From Neorhizobium petrolearium (GTDB lineage Bacteria > Pseudomonadota > Alphaproteobacteria > Rhizobiales > Rhizobiaceae), in contig NZ_JAGGJW010000003.1 in NCBI RefSeq assembly GCF_017873175.1, forward strand, positions 310,001 through 374,000: a DNA stretch of 64,000 bases. The letters are read 5' to 3'. The position numbers and the translations under genes are program-made. Under the pieces are notes generated by a model, which searched no databases, was not told where the DNA came from, and worked only from the letters and a program-made list of their open reading frames with translations. Shown in pieces: positions 55,748 through 64,000 of this stretch (within the stretch, counting starts at the first letter, position 1; each line of letters opens with the position of its first letter).

Positions 55748-55766
55748 CCTGCTGCATAAATGGATA

Positions 55767-57533
55767 TCAGTGGCCTGTAGCCGCCCCGGCACCCCGCGGA
55801 ACACGTATGGATTCCACGAGATCCTGTACATGCTGCGGCGGGGACTGGCTCATCATCGAGACGATATAGGCCGTCGCGAAGTTCAAGAGGGCGCCGATCG
55901 GGCCGAACGCCGTCGGCGGGATGCCGAACAGGTAGTTGGCCGGAACATCCGCCAGCATGTTGGTCCCCTTGATGAAGAACCATCCGAGGTAGGTGAACAG
56001 ATAGAGGCACGTCACGATAAGACCGACGAGCATGCCGACCGTCGCGCCGACCGAGTTGATGCGCTTCGAGAAAATGCCCATCATCAGAACCGGGAAGATA
56101 CTTGCTGCAGCAAGACCGAAGGCGAGCGCCACCGTCTGAGCAGCAAATCCGGGTGGGTTGAGACCCAGCAGAGTCGCAACAACAATGGCACCGGCCATGG
56201 CCACGCGGGCAGCCATGAGCTCACCCTTTTCGGAAATATCCGGTTTCATCCAATCCTTGATCAGATCGTGACTGATCGCGGATGAGATGGCAAGCAGCAG
56301 ACCCGCGGCAGTCGACAAGGCTGCAGCAAGACCACCGGCAGCGATAAGGCCGATGACCCAGCCCGGAAGCTGCGCAATTTCCGGATTGGCGAGAACGAGA
56401 ATATCATTGTTGATTTCCAGTTCATTGCCAGCCCAGCCACGCTCTGTTGCCTGAGCCTTGAAGCCCTCGGACTTGTCGTTATAATACTGCATGCGGCCGT
56501 CGCCGTTCTTGTCCTGGAATTTCAGGAGACCGGTCACTTCCCAGGTACGCATCCAGTCGGGACGCTCGTCATAGAGAACCGCCTGTTCCGAGGCGCCGTT
56601 CGGGAAGATCGTGTTGATGATGTTCAGGCGCGCCATAGCGCCGACCGCCGGAGCAGTCAGATAGAGAAGCGCGATAAACACCAGCGCCCAGCCTGCCGAC
56701 CAGCGCGCATCAGCCACCTTCGGAACGGTGAAGAAGCGGATGATGACGTGCGGCAGGCCGGCGGTGCCAATCATCAGCGACAAGGTGAACAGGGTCATGT
56801 TCAGCATGGACCCCTGCGCGGTATAGGCCGTGAAGCCGAGGTCGGTAACGACCTGGTCGAGCTTCTGGAGCAGCGGCAGGCTCGATTCCATATGAGTCGA
56901 GAACAGACCGAGCGGCGGAACCGGATTGCCCGTGAGCTGGATCGATATGAAGATCGCCGGAATCGTATAGGCGATGATCAGGACAACATACTGGGCAACC
57001 TGAGTATAGGTAATGCCCTTCATACCACCTAGAACCGCGTAGACGAAAACAACTGCGGCAGCGATCCAGAGGCCGGTGGAGGATTCCACTTCAAGGAAGC
57101 GCGAGAAGGCAACGCCGGCACCGGTCATCTGACCGATAACATAGGTTACCGAGATGATAATGAGGCAGATTACCGCCACAAGACGTGCGCTCTGGCTGTA
57201 GAAGCGGTCACCGATGAACTGCGGCACCGTGTACTTGCCGAACTTGCGCAGATAGGGCGCAAGCAGAAGCGCGAGCAGAACATAGCCGCCGGTCCAGCCC
57301 ATAAGATAAGTGGAATTGGCGTAGCCGACGCCGGCGATGAGGCCAGCCATCGAGATGAAAGAAGCGGCCGACATCCAGTCTGCCGCAGTCGCCATGCCGT
57401 TCATGACGGGGTGAACGCCGCGGTTTGCGGCGTAGAATTCAGCCGTGGAGCCGGCCCGGCTCCAGATTGCTATGCCGATGTAGATAGCGAAGGATGCCCC
57501 CACGATCAGCAGATTAAGCGTATATTGATCCAT
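55767..57533 (-). CDS. Sodium/solute symporter, large subunit (VC_2705 type)
   Basis: A 588-residue sodium:solute symporter family protein with about 13 membrane helices. MATAADWMSAASFISMAGLIAG, TYVIGQMTGAGVAFSRFLEV and GLAAALSTAAGLLLAISSAISHDL are SSS motifs. A soluble insertion at about 310-380 contains an EF-hand-like DKNGDGRMQYYN (341-352). The ATG follows the small-subunit stop by 14 bases. It probably takes up a small organic acid such as acetate or lactate. The long upstream frame was trimmed. Confidence 0.87.
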   Translation of the reverse strand: MDQYTLNLLIVGASFAIYIGIAIWSRAGSTAEFYAANRGVHPVMNGMATAADWMSAASFISMAGLIAGVGYANSTYLMGWTGGYVLLALLLAPYLRKFGKYTVPQFIGDRFYSQSARLVAVICLIIISVTYVIGQMTGAGVAFSRFLEVESSTGLWIAAAVVFVYAVLGGMKGITYTQVAQYVVLIIAYTIPAIFISIQLTGNPVPPLGLFSTHMESSLPLLQKLDQVVTDLGFTAYTAQGSMLNMTLFTLSLMIGTAGLPHVIIRFFTVPKVADARWSAGWALVFIALLYLTAPAVGAMARLNIINTIFPNGASEQAVLYDERPDWMRTWEVTGLLKFQDKNGDGRMQYYNDKSEGFKAQATERGWAGNELEINNDILVLANPEIAQLPGWVIGLIAAGGLAAALSTAAGLLLAISSAISHDLIKDWMKPDISEKGELMAARVAMAGAIVVATLLGLNPPGFAAQTVALAFGLAAASIFPVLMMGIFSKRINSVGATVGMLVGLIVTCLYLFTYLGWFFIKGTNMLADVPANYLFGIPPTAFGPIGALLNFATAYIVSMMSQSPPQHVQDLVESIRVPRGAGAATGH

Positions 57534-57547
57534 AATATAGGCCCGCC

Positions 57548-57808
57548 TTACTGCTCGTCGACGCCGAATTCGCGATCGATCTTGTTCATGTATATTGCAT
57601 AGTAGAAGATCAACGCGATGAAGATGACGATCGACCCCTGCTGCGCAAACCAGAAACCGATATCCGTACCGCCGACCTTGATGCCGGACAGCGCCGGACG
57701 CAGCAGGATGCCGAAGCCGTAGGAAACGACCGCCCAGATCGCCAGACATATGCAGATGACACGCACATTCGCGGTCCAGTAGGCATTGGACGAAGACTTG
57801 TCCGCCAT
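57548..57808 (-). CDS. Sodium/solute symporter small subunit (DUF4212)
   Basis: An 86-residue membrane protein with two helices (about 15-35 and 52-72). NAYWTANVRVICICLAIW and the C-terminal FYYAIYMNKIDREFGV match the DUF4212/TIGR03647 symporter small-subunit family. GGGAGGAG precedes the ATG. It is first in the operon and pairs with the large subunit that follows. Confidence 0.88.
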   Translation of the reverse strand: MADKSSSNAYWTANVRVICICLAIWAVVSYGFGILLRPALSGIKVGGTDIGFWFAQQGSIVIFIALIFYYAIYMNKIDREFGVDEQ

Positions 57809-58565
57809 GAATGCTCCTCCCTTTTCAAAAGGCGCCAGTCGGCGCCTAACCCTCCAAGTCTATTTCTCCGACTCAACTCCTACGGCGGAATAGACCAGTG
57901 TTTAGAAGTAACCAAACCTCTGCCGCTGGTATATCCTCCGTTAGTCGTACATCCACAGCTCGCGACCGGTTTCGCCGGTTGCTACCGGACCAGGAGCATG
58001 TCGAGTGCAGAGTGGGCGTGAGCCAGCAGGGCGGGAAAGGCAAAGAGGCTGCGGCCAAGCGAAGCAAAACCCATGGAACCTTTCGTCAGCCTCAACCAGG
58101 CAATGACATCCGACTTGACCGATCCAGCATAGCCGATGGAAATTGAATCGAACCAGCCGACCTTTGCGAAAATCTGGCGGGAGTATTCATGGCGGCTCAG
58201 CCATCACTGATCGAAAACAGCTTCGTGATGCGGGAGTTGACGGAAACGATTCCGGTTGACACCATATCGTTGACCGCTGAAAAAGCCGTTACAAGCGGTG
58301 TGCCGGCGAGCATAAGCCAACGAAACGCTTATGTGCCCGGAACCTGTAATCGATTTGATTGACTGCAATGCATTTTAAGAACCTCTACGAGGAGAGTTGA
58401 GCCGCCGGCGTTTAGCTCGAACCGGAACACCTTGGAATGCCGGACTTCCCGATATTACGTCATGGTGGAAAGTGATGACGACATTCATCTCAAGATAAGA
58501 ACCTGCCCGAACCCGTGGAGAATGGAACACTCCACTGCGCTGAAGTTGCTGATCGGAACCTACCA
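57809..58565. other. Long intergenic region between the symporter and glycosyltransferase genes
   Basis: About 750 bases between divergently transcribed genes. It should hold the symporter-operon promoter. I see no RNA gene or insertion sequence. A 57-codon frame at 58189-58362 is listed separately with low confidence. Confidence 0.5.
58189..58362 (+). CDS. Possible small ORF or gene remnant
   Basis: A 57-residue frame starting MAAQPSLIENSF with GCGGGAG about six bases before the ATG, ending at TGA 58362. Its middle, ETIPVDTISLTAEK, weakly recalls the start of DUF1156-type DNA methylase proteins (pattern FPV..IS....EK). If so it would be a truncated remnant. The resemblance is by eye only and short, so I keep this as tentative. 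Confidence 0.28.
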   Translation: MAAQPSLIENSFVMRELTETIPVDTISLTAEKAVTSGVPASISQRNAYVPGTCNRFD

Positions 58566-59786
58566 ATGTCGCCTTTTCCACAAAACGCGCGAATTTTGAT
58601 GTACAGCCACGACACGTTCGGCCTCGGCCATCTTCGGCGATGCAGGACGATTGCGCATTCGCTCGTCGATGCCTTCAGCGGGCTTCGTGTGCTCATCATT
58701 TCTGGGGCCACCATTGCCGGCGCGTTTGACTATCGGGCTCGCGTGGACTTCGTCAAAATTCCCAGTGTCATCAAGCTGCGCAATGGTGAATACACCTCGA
58801 TGAACCGGCACATAGATCTTCACGATACGCTGAAGATGCGGCAGTCGATCATCCGTCATACAGCGGAGACATTTGAGCCGGACATCTTCATTGTCGACAA
58901 GGAGCCAATGGGCTTGCGTCGCGAGGTGGAGGAGACCCTGGTCTATCTGAAAACCAGAGGCACGGCCTTGGTGCTCGGCCTGCGTGAAGTCATGGACGCG
59001 CCACATCTTTTGAAGTCCGAGTGGGAACGAAACGACGTTCTCCGCAAGGTCGATCAGCTCTATGACGATATATGGGTCTATGGGCCTCCTGATTTCTACG
59101 ATCCCCTCCTCGGGCTTGAGGTGCCACAGTCGCTGCGAGCGAAGATGAACTTCGTCGGCTTTCTGCAGCGCCAAGCTTCTCCCAAATCGCGCAACGGAAC
59201 ACGAGAGCGAGACGACTATATCCTTGTGACGACCGGCGGCGGCGGCGACGGCAGCGACCTCATCCGCGATGTGATCAACGCCTATGACAGTGATCCCACA
59301 CTGACACAGCGGGCTCTCCTGGTGCTTGGGCCCTATATGCCCGCCGAGCAACGCCAACAGCTTACCCAGGCCGGTGCTCGGAATCCGGCGCTCGAAATCA
59401 TCGAATTCGACAACCGGATGGAAGACCTGATCGCCGGCGCCAAAGCTGTCGTCGCCATGGGCGGCTACAATACCTATTGCGAAATCCTCTCCTTCGACAA
59501 GCCGGCTTTGATCATTCCGCGCATCCAGCCTCGGGAGGAGCAGTTGATACGTGCACTCCGAGCCCATGAACTCGGCTTGGTGGACATGCTCCATCCCGAC
59601 GAATCGGTAAACGGACCCCGTCTGTCTCAGGCGCTCAAAGATCTCCTGAAGCGCCCACCACCGTCTGTCACCGCGCCGCATATGCAGCTGGATGGGTTGT
59701 CGAACATCTGCCAAATGGTCAACACTTGGCTCGGTCGCGATAATTCCGACCACCTCTCAGTGGTCCAAGGAGGATTGCCGTCCTGA
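58566..59786 (+). CDS. MurG/UGT-like glycosyltransferase
   Basis: A 406-residue glycosyltransferase of GT-B fold. The N-terminal ILMYSHDTFGLGHLRRCRTIAHSL is typical of a rhizobial/alphaproteobacterial family, and the C-terminal donor-binding region has VVAMGGYNTYCEILSFDKPALIIPRI. It lacks a membrane segment. An in-frame ATG at 58515 is also possible, as neither start has a strong ribosome-binding site. It converges with two further glycosyltransferase genes, suggesting joint work on one surface glycan. Confidence 0.82.
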   Translation: MSPFPQNARILMYSHDTFGLGHLRRCRTIAHSLVDAFSGLRVLIISGATIAGAFDYRARVDFVKIPSVIKLRNGEYTSMNRHIDLHDTLKMRQSIIRHTAETFEPDIFIVDKEPMGLRREVEETLVYLKTRGTALVLGLREVMDAPHLLKSEWERNDVLRKVDQLYDDIWVYGPPDFYDPLLGLEVPQSLRAKMNFVGFLQRQASPKSRNGTRERDDYILVTTGGGGDGSDLIRDVINAYDSDPTLTQRALLVLGPYMPAEQRQQLTQAGARNPALEIIEFDNRMEDLIAGAKAVVAMGGYNTYCEILSFDKPALIIPRIQPREEQLIRALRAHELGLVDMLHPDESVNGPRLSQALKDLLKRPPPSVTAPHMQLDGLSNICQMVNTWLGRDNSDHLSVVQGGLPS

Positions 59787-59806
59787 ACGGCCGGGTCGAA
59801 CAGACG

Positions 59807-60964
59807 TTATCGTCGTATCTTTCCGACGCGTTCTGCAAGCAGTTCCCGGAGGATGATTGCGGTCTGCCGGGCTCCATCGAGCCGCAACGGAACCTCAATT
59901 GCGGAATCGAGCGCTAGGGCAGCCGGAATGGCCTCGACCAGCGCTTGTGCTGAAAGCGTCGCCTCGTCCACAGAGATTGCCAGACCAAGTTCCTGGAGTT
60001 TTTCGGCACGGGTCGTTTGCTCGGTCTCTCCGCCCGCGGCGAAAGGGATCAACACAGCCCGGCAGCGAGCCTGTAGAATATCGCAGACTGTGTTGTATCC
60101 AGCCTGTGAAATAGAAAGCCGCGCCTGCCCGAGCAGGCCTGGAAAATCCTTACGAAACCGAACGATCTCGATTTCCGGCGATGCCATCGCTACCAGGCGG
60201 TCCATTTCGGCTTGATCGAGGTTGGGACCGGCAATGACGCACCAGCGCCCAAGCGACGGTAGTTTCGGATAGGCCTCCATCGCCGCTTCGATCAGTTTTG
60301 CGCCAACGGCCCCTCCACCAGCGGAGACGATAACGTCGAATTCGGCCTCGCGCGGTTCCGGCGCAGGCGGTGCGACAAGACCGGTATAAGAGACCTTGTC
60401 GGCTATCTCAGCGGAAAGCGGGAAGGTTTCCTCTAGCCGTACGAAATTGGGATCACCATGGACGAGCACCCGGTCAAAATGGTCCCTGACGAGTGCTATC
60501 GTTTCCTCATCGCGGCCGGGCTTGCGATTCTCCTGCAGGATATCGCGTATCGAACTAATGACGAGGGGACGCGTTTCACAATGTTCAATTTCAGCCAGCA
60601 GCGGAAGGAGCTCGAAACGGACCTGCCGTCGGCCGAAAGGAAACGCCTCGATGATCACGATATCCGGCTGTCGCGCCCGGAACACGGCAAGAAGCTGTTC
60701 GCGACGCCGTGTCTCCGCTGCTTCGTCTATCGGATTTCCCGCAGCATCCTTAAGCTTTGAAAAACCGTCGCCGGCCGTCACCGCCGGTTCAAGCTGCACA
60801 TGGTCGATCCCCGCAGCGGGAAAGCCTTCCAAGGGCAGGCCTCCCGTTACCATGGTGACCGAGAAATCACCCTCGCGCAGCGCGGCGGCAATGCGACTTG
60901 CACGGGCAAGATGGCCGATGCCGAGAAGGTGCTGGACATAGAAAAAAACCTTCGGAGAGGTCAT
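59807..60964 (-). CDS. MurG/UGT-like glycosyltransferase (second)
   Basis: A 385-residue GT-B protein with N-terminal FFYVQHLLGIGHLARASRIA, the same plan as the protein encoded at 58566-59786 (GHLxRxxxIA). The C-terminal donor region has ISQAGYNTVCDILQARCRAVLIPFA. It starts with an ATGA overlap to the stop of the upstream GT4 gene, so the two are coupled. The two proteins are paralogous by eye. Acceptor unknown. Confidence 0.82.
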   Translation of the reverse strand: MTSPKVFFYVQHLLGIGHLARASRIAAALREGDFSVTMVTGGLPLEGFPAAGIDHVQLEPAVTAGDGFSKLKDAAGNPIDEAAETRRREQLLAVFRARQPDIVIIEAFPFGRRQVRFELLPLLAEIEHCETRPLVISSIRDILQENRKPGRDEETIALVRDHFDRVLVHGDPNFVRLEETFPLSAEIADKVSYTGLVAPPAPEPREAEFDVIVSAGGGAVGAKLIEAAMEAYPKLPSLGRWCVIAGPNLDQAEMDRLVAMASPEIEIVRFRKDFPGLLGQARLSISQAGYNTVCDILQARCRAVLIPFAAGGETEQTTRAEKLQELGLAISVDEATLSAQALVEAIPAALALDSAIEVPLRLDGARQTAIILRELLAERVGKIRR

Positions 60965-62223
60965 GGAGCCGGCACCGGATTCAACGGGACAGCGATAGGC
61001 CGATCGGCAAACAAAGCCTGGAGCTGCCGGATGCTTTCGCGATGGTCGAATTCTGCGCGCACCTTCACTTCGGCGGCGATGCCTATCGCCCGACGACCCG
61101 CGGGGTCGCGAATGGCACTTTCGAGCATCTTCGCAAAAGCAACCGGATCTTCCGGTTCGACGAGGTAACCGTTCACGCCGTTTGAAAACATCTCGGGAAT
61201 ACCGGAGATCGAGGTCGAGACGCAGGCGAGCTTCTGGCTGGAAGCTTCGACAAGAACATTCGGAAGCCCGTCGCGATCGCCATTGCCAGTCACCCGGCAG
61301 GCTAGCGCGAAGATGTCGGAGCTGCGGTAATAGGCGAGGATTTCCTGCTGGGCCATCGCACCATGCCAACGGATGCGATCATCGATGCCCAGCCTATTGG
61401 CCAGAGCCTTGAGCTTGCTCAGTTCCTCGCCGCCTCCGATGTGCTCGAAACACCAGTGAAGATCGTCAGGCAGCAACGCCAGGGCTTTCAGCAGGACGTC
61501 GAAGCCCTTCTTGTCGACGGCACGTCCGACACTGAGAATAGTGATCGGCTGGCTCGCATCGGTACCGTCGCGCAATGGACGTTCCGCTTCGAAAGGCGGA
61601 AACCGGTCAAGATCGAGCCCGTGATAACTCAGATGCACGATCTCTTCACGCCTAGACAGACCACGAAGGCGCTCGAAACCCGCCTGGGTACAGGTGACGG
61701 TCCATCGCGCGTCGGCGAGCTTCTCGCGCAACTCCCATTCCTTTGTCGTCCAGATGTCCTTGGCATGCGCCGAAACGCTCCAGGGAATTCCGATCATACG
61801 GCTCGCATAACGCCCGACTGCCGCCGGCGTATGGATGAAGTGGACATGCAGCCAATCAGCCCCCTCAGGCCATTCGACGGCGAGTACGGCCGCCTGGCCG
61901 AAACGGCGGACGCGATTGCGCGTGAAATCCCGACCGAGATCACGTATGAAATCCTTGCACGCCGCGAAGAAGCCCGGCTTCGCACATGCGAGGATGAGAG
62001 AGCGCAGAACGCGGAACGGCTCCTCGTGCAGATACTCGGGCAGATAATGCACCGGTGCACGGATTTCGTCATGGATGGGATGACGCTTCTTGTCGGTCGG
62101 GCGGCGCATGGAAACGAGAACTAGCTCGAAACCGGCGCGTTCGAGGCCAAGCAGTTCCTGCGCGATGAATGTTTCGGAAAGCCGGGGATACCCCTTCAGC
62201 AGGACGACGAGTTTTCGCTGCAT
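60961..62223 (-). CDS. Glycosyltransferase family 4 protein
   Basis: A 420-residue GT4-type transferase. It starts with LVVLLKGYPRLSETFIAQEL, includes WLHVHFIHTPAAVGRYA, and its C-terminal Rossmann domain has ITILSVGRAVDKKGFDVLLKAL, DIFALACRV and the retaining-GT motif GLPNVLVEASSQKLACVSTSISGIPEMF. This resembles colanic-acid and exopolysaccharide transferases. The frame is open to 62475; ATG 62223 gives the family N-terminus. Confidence 0.86.
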   Translation of the reverse strand: MQRKLVVLLKGYPRLSETFIAQELLGLERAGFELVLVSMRRPTDKKRHPIHDEIRAPVHYLPEYLHEEPFRVLRSLILACAKPGFFAACKDFIRDLGRDFTRNRVRRFGQAAVLAVEWPEGADWLHVHFIHTPAAVGRYASRMIGIPWSVSAHAKDIWTTKEWELREKLADARWTVTCTQAGFERLRGLSRREEIVHLSYHGLDLDRFPPFEAERPLRDGTDASQPITILSVGRAVDKKGFDVLLKALALLPDDLHWCFEHIGGGEELSKLKALANRLGIDDRIRWHGAMAQQEILAYYRSSDIFALACRVTGNGDRDGLPNVLVEASSQKLACVSTSISGIPEMFSNGVNGYLVEPEDPVAFAKMLESAIRDPAGRRAIGIAAEVKVRAEFDHRESIRQLQALFADRPIAVPLNPVPAP

Positions 62224-62324
62224 TGCTACGTTGATACTTTCCGATGTCGATGTGGCTATGGAACGACGTGTGGCAGCGGCGCCATGTGCAAGGATCAGTA
62301 GTCCGCAAGACGGCACATTGCAAG

Positions 62325-63500
62325 TTACCGATAAGGGTCTGCGGCATCGCGCAGTCCATCTCCCAGGAAGTTGAACGCCAGGATAACGACGATCACGGGA
62401 ACAACCGGAAACAGCAGCCAGGGGTAGAGCGCGAGTACGTTGATGGTGCGGGCTTCCGTCAGAAGCACACCCCAACTCGTGATTGGCGGGCGCAAGCCGA
62501 GGCCGAGGAAGCTTAGCGTGGTTTCGCCAAGGATCATGCCGGGAATAGTGAGGGTCGCGCTGGCGATCAGGTGTGACATGAAACCGGGAATTAGGTGCCG
62601 GCCGATAATGCGCCAGTGGCTCGCTCCCATCAGTTGGGCCGCAAGAACGTAGTCCTCTTCACGCAAGGCCAGCAGTTTCGAGCGAACAGCCCGCGCAAGG
62701 CCCGTCCAGTCCAGCAGGCCAAGGATGAAAGTGATGCCAAGATAGATGACAAGCGGACTCCAATCCGCCGGCATGATGGCTGCAAGTGCCAGCCAGAGCG
62801 GAATGCTCGGAATTGACTGCAGGACTTCGATCACCCGCTGGACGAACAGATCGACGACACCTCCGTAATAGCCGGCGAGGCCGCCGATGACGATGCCGAG
62901 CAGGAAACTGGTGATGATACCCAGAAGTCCGATCGTCAACGAGATGCGCGCCCCGTAGAGAATGCGCGAAAGGACGTCCCGCCCCAGCCGATCGGTGCCA
63001 AGCAGGAAGAAATCCCCCTTCTGCGACGGACAGACCAAATGGAGATCGCTTTCGACGACACCCCAGAAACGATAAGCATCGCCGCGGCAGAAGAAGCGCA
63101 GCGGCTGCACGTTGTTCCGGTCATCGGTATAGACCCGGCGCAGCGTCTTCATATCGAGCGTCATATGGTGCCCATAGACGAAAGGCCCGACGAATTTCCC
63201 TTCATGGAACAATCGTACCCGCTGAGGCGGCGCATAGATGTTGTCCATGTTGCGCGTATGCAGATTGTAGGGAGCCAGGAATTCGATGAAGACGATGGAC
63301 ACGTAGGCGACGAGCAGCACGACTGCTGAAGCGAGGGCCAGCCGATGGCGGCGAAAGCGCCAGAACATCAACTGGAACTGCGACGCCTGCTTGAAAACCT
63401 TCTTCCCGTCTTTTGCCTGTTCGTCTGCATATGGGTCGAACGGTGTTGCGGAAACATAGTGCGGAAGGGGCTCGCCATCCGGCGGCAGCGAAGTGGTCAT
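62325..63500 (-). CDS. Peptide-type ABC transporter permease (DppC/OppC/YejE-like)
   Basis: A 391-residue permease. One membrane helix lies at about 58-78, followed by a large periplasmic insertion (to about 165), then the conserved GTDRLGRDVLSRILYGARISL and the transport domain ending LGETTLSFLGLGLRPP, LTEARTI and FLGDGLRDAADPYR. The long insertion resembles YejE and opine/peptide permeases. Its start overlaps the preceding permease stop as ATGA. The stretch 62224-62324 holds no gene. Confidence 0.88.
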   Translation of the reverse strand: MTTSLPPDGEPLPHYVSATPFDPYADEQAKDGKKVFKQASQFQLMFWRFRRHRLALASAVVLLVAYVSIVFIEFLAPYNLHTRNMDNIYAPPQRVRLFHEGKFVGPFVYGHHMTLDMKTLRRVYTDDRNNVQPLRFFCRGDAYRFWGVVESDLHLVCPSQKGDFFLLGTDRLGRDVLSRILYGARISLTIGLLGIITSFLLGIVIGGLAGYYGGVVDLFVQRVIEVLQSIPSIPLWLALAAIMPADWSPLVIYLGITFILGLLDWTGLARAVRSKLLALREEDYVLAAQLMGASHWRIIGRHLIPGFMSHLIASATLTIPGMILGETTLSFLGLGLRPPITSWGVLLTEARTINVLALYPWLLFPVVPVIVVILAFNFLGDGLRDAADPYR

Positions 63501-64000
63501 TTCATGCTCCCGCCCTTGAGTCGAATCCTCGGATCAAAGAGCGCGAGCGCGATATCGGAAATCAGTACGCCGATGACTGTCAGGAAGGCCAGGAACATCA
63601 GAAACGACCCGGCAAGATACATGTCCTGGCTCTGAAGCGCCCTGATCAGCAGCGGACCGGTCGTCTCCAGCGACAAGACGACGGCGGTGATCTCGGCACC
63701 GGAGATGATTGTCGGCAGAATGGAGCCGATGTCCGAGATGAAGAAGTTAAGCGACATGCGAAGCGGATATTTCACGAGGACGCGGAACGGATGGAGACCT
63801 CTGGCCCGGGCCGTCATCACATATTGCTTCTGCAACTCGTCCAGCAGGTTGGCTCTCAGGCGCCGGACCATGCCGGCCGTGCCGGCCGTGCCGATGATGA
63901 TGACCGGAATCCAAAGATGCTCGAGGATGGACTTGAATTTATCCCAGCTCATCGACTGCCCTAGATATTGCGGGTCCATCAGGTTGCCGATCGACGTGCC
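63497..64000 (-). CDS. Peptide-type ABC transporter permease (DppB/YejB-like), 3' part
   Basis: The C-terminal 167 residues of a permease whose start lies beyond the window; the frame is open to base 64000 (reads GTSIGNLMDPQYLG at the edge). Visible are FKSILEHLWIPVIIIGTAGTAGMVRRLRANLLDELQK-type sequence and YVMTARARGLHPFRVLVKYPLRMSL, the conserved DppB EAA region, then SDIALALFDPRIRLK. It forms the heterodimer with the permease at 62325-63500. Confidence 0.87.
   Translation of the reverse strand, partial: GTSIGNLMDPQYLGQSMSWDKFKSILEHLWIPVIIIGTAGTAGMVRRLRANLLDELQKQYVMTARARGLHPFRVLVKYPLRMSLNFFISDIGSILPTIISGAEITAVVLSLETTGPLLIRALQSQDMYLAGSFLMFLAFLTVIGVLISDIALALFDPRIRLKGGSMK

Noticed and set aside
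57873..58146. Short frames on both strands in the symporter/glycosyltransferase gap
   Set aside because: No ribosome-binding sites or recognisable sequence; low-complexity basic composition.
58560..59753. 397-codon open frame on the minus strand
   Set aside because: Antisense to the glycosyltransferase gene with clear GT-B motifs.

Overview
The window is high-GC, densely coded alphaproteobacterial DNA. Gene content fits Rhizobiaceae (Rhizobium, Ensifer, Shinella or Agrobacterium type): nadABC, a carboxyspermidine-type polyamine pair, a full inositol locus with an RpiR regulator, minCDE, matAB for malonate, and many ABC importers. Cell-division and NAD genes sit among catabolic and transport operons, which suggests a secondary chromosome or chromid. 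The replicon type is inferred, because no replication genes are visible. I see no rRNA, tRNA, CRISPR array or insertion sequence.

Layout. 1-2.8 kb: end of nadA, then nadB and nadC (NAD biosynthesis). 2.8-5.7 kb: a small unknown gene and two spermidine genes (carboxynorspermidine/carboxyspermidine decarboxylase and dehydrogenase). 5.8-18.9 kb: inositol locus with idhA, iolR, iolC-D-E-B, an extra Gfo/Idh/MocA dehydrogenase, a sugar-isomerase-like TIM barrel and a three-gene ABC importer. 18.9-19.6 kb: an AT-rich regulatory region with several inverted repeats. 19.6-24.4 kb: a HAD phosphatase and a UgpC-type sugar ABC importer. 24.9-25.7 kb: a LuxR-type regulator with a degenerate receiver.

25.9-36.5 kb: an amino-acid or opine catabolic cluster. 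It holds a three-subunit FAD/2Fe-2S oxidase of HcnABC type, an aldehyde dehydrogenase, paralogues of DapA and DapB, a saccharopine/lysine dehydrogenase-like protein, a polar-amino-acid ABC importer and a LysR regulator. The DapB paralogue lacks the usual catalytic histidine. 36.8-38.6 kb: minC-D-E. 38.6-40.6 kb: a GST and an intracellular PHB depolymerase.

40.7-51.1 kb: matA-matB, followed by an operon for a UGSC-family (cysteine form) protein, a thioredoxin-reductase-like flavoprotein, a GntR regulator and an Fbp/Pot-type ABC importer. The same GCATAC/GTATGC element lies in front of matA and in front of the UGSC gene. The two operons may therefore form one malonate-linked pathway under the local GntR protein. 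This is the best candidate here for an undescribed system.

51.2-57.8 kb (minus strand): a two-subunit sodium/solute symporter, a cNMP/CBS/DUF294 nucleotidyltransferase, a small membrane protein, and a membrane sensor fused to a DEDDh exonuclease. 58.6-62.2 kb: three glycosyltransferases. 62.3-64 kb: two peptide-type ABC permeases, the last running off the window.

Starts were chosen from ribosome-binding sites and ATGA/TGATG overlaps. Functions are family-level calls from visible motifs and context. No database search was possible.
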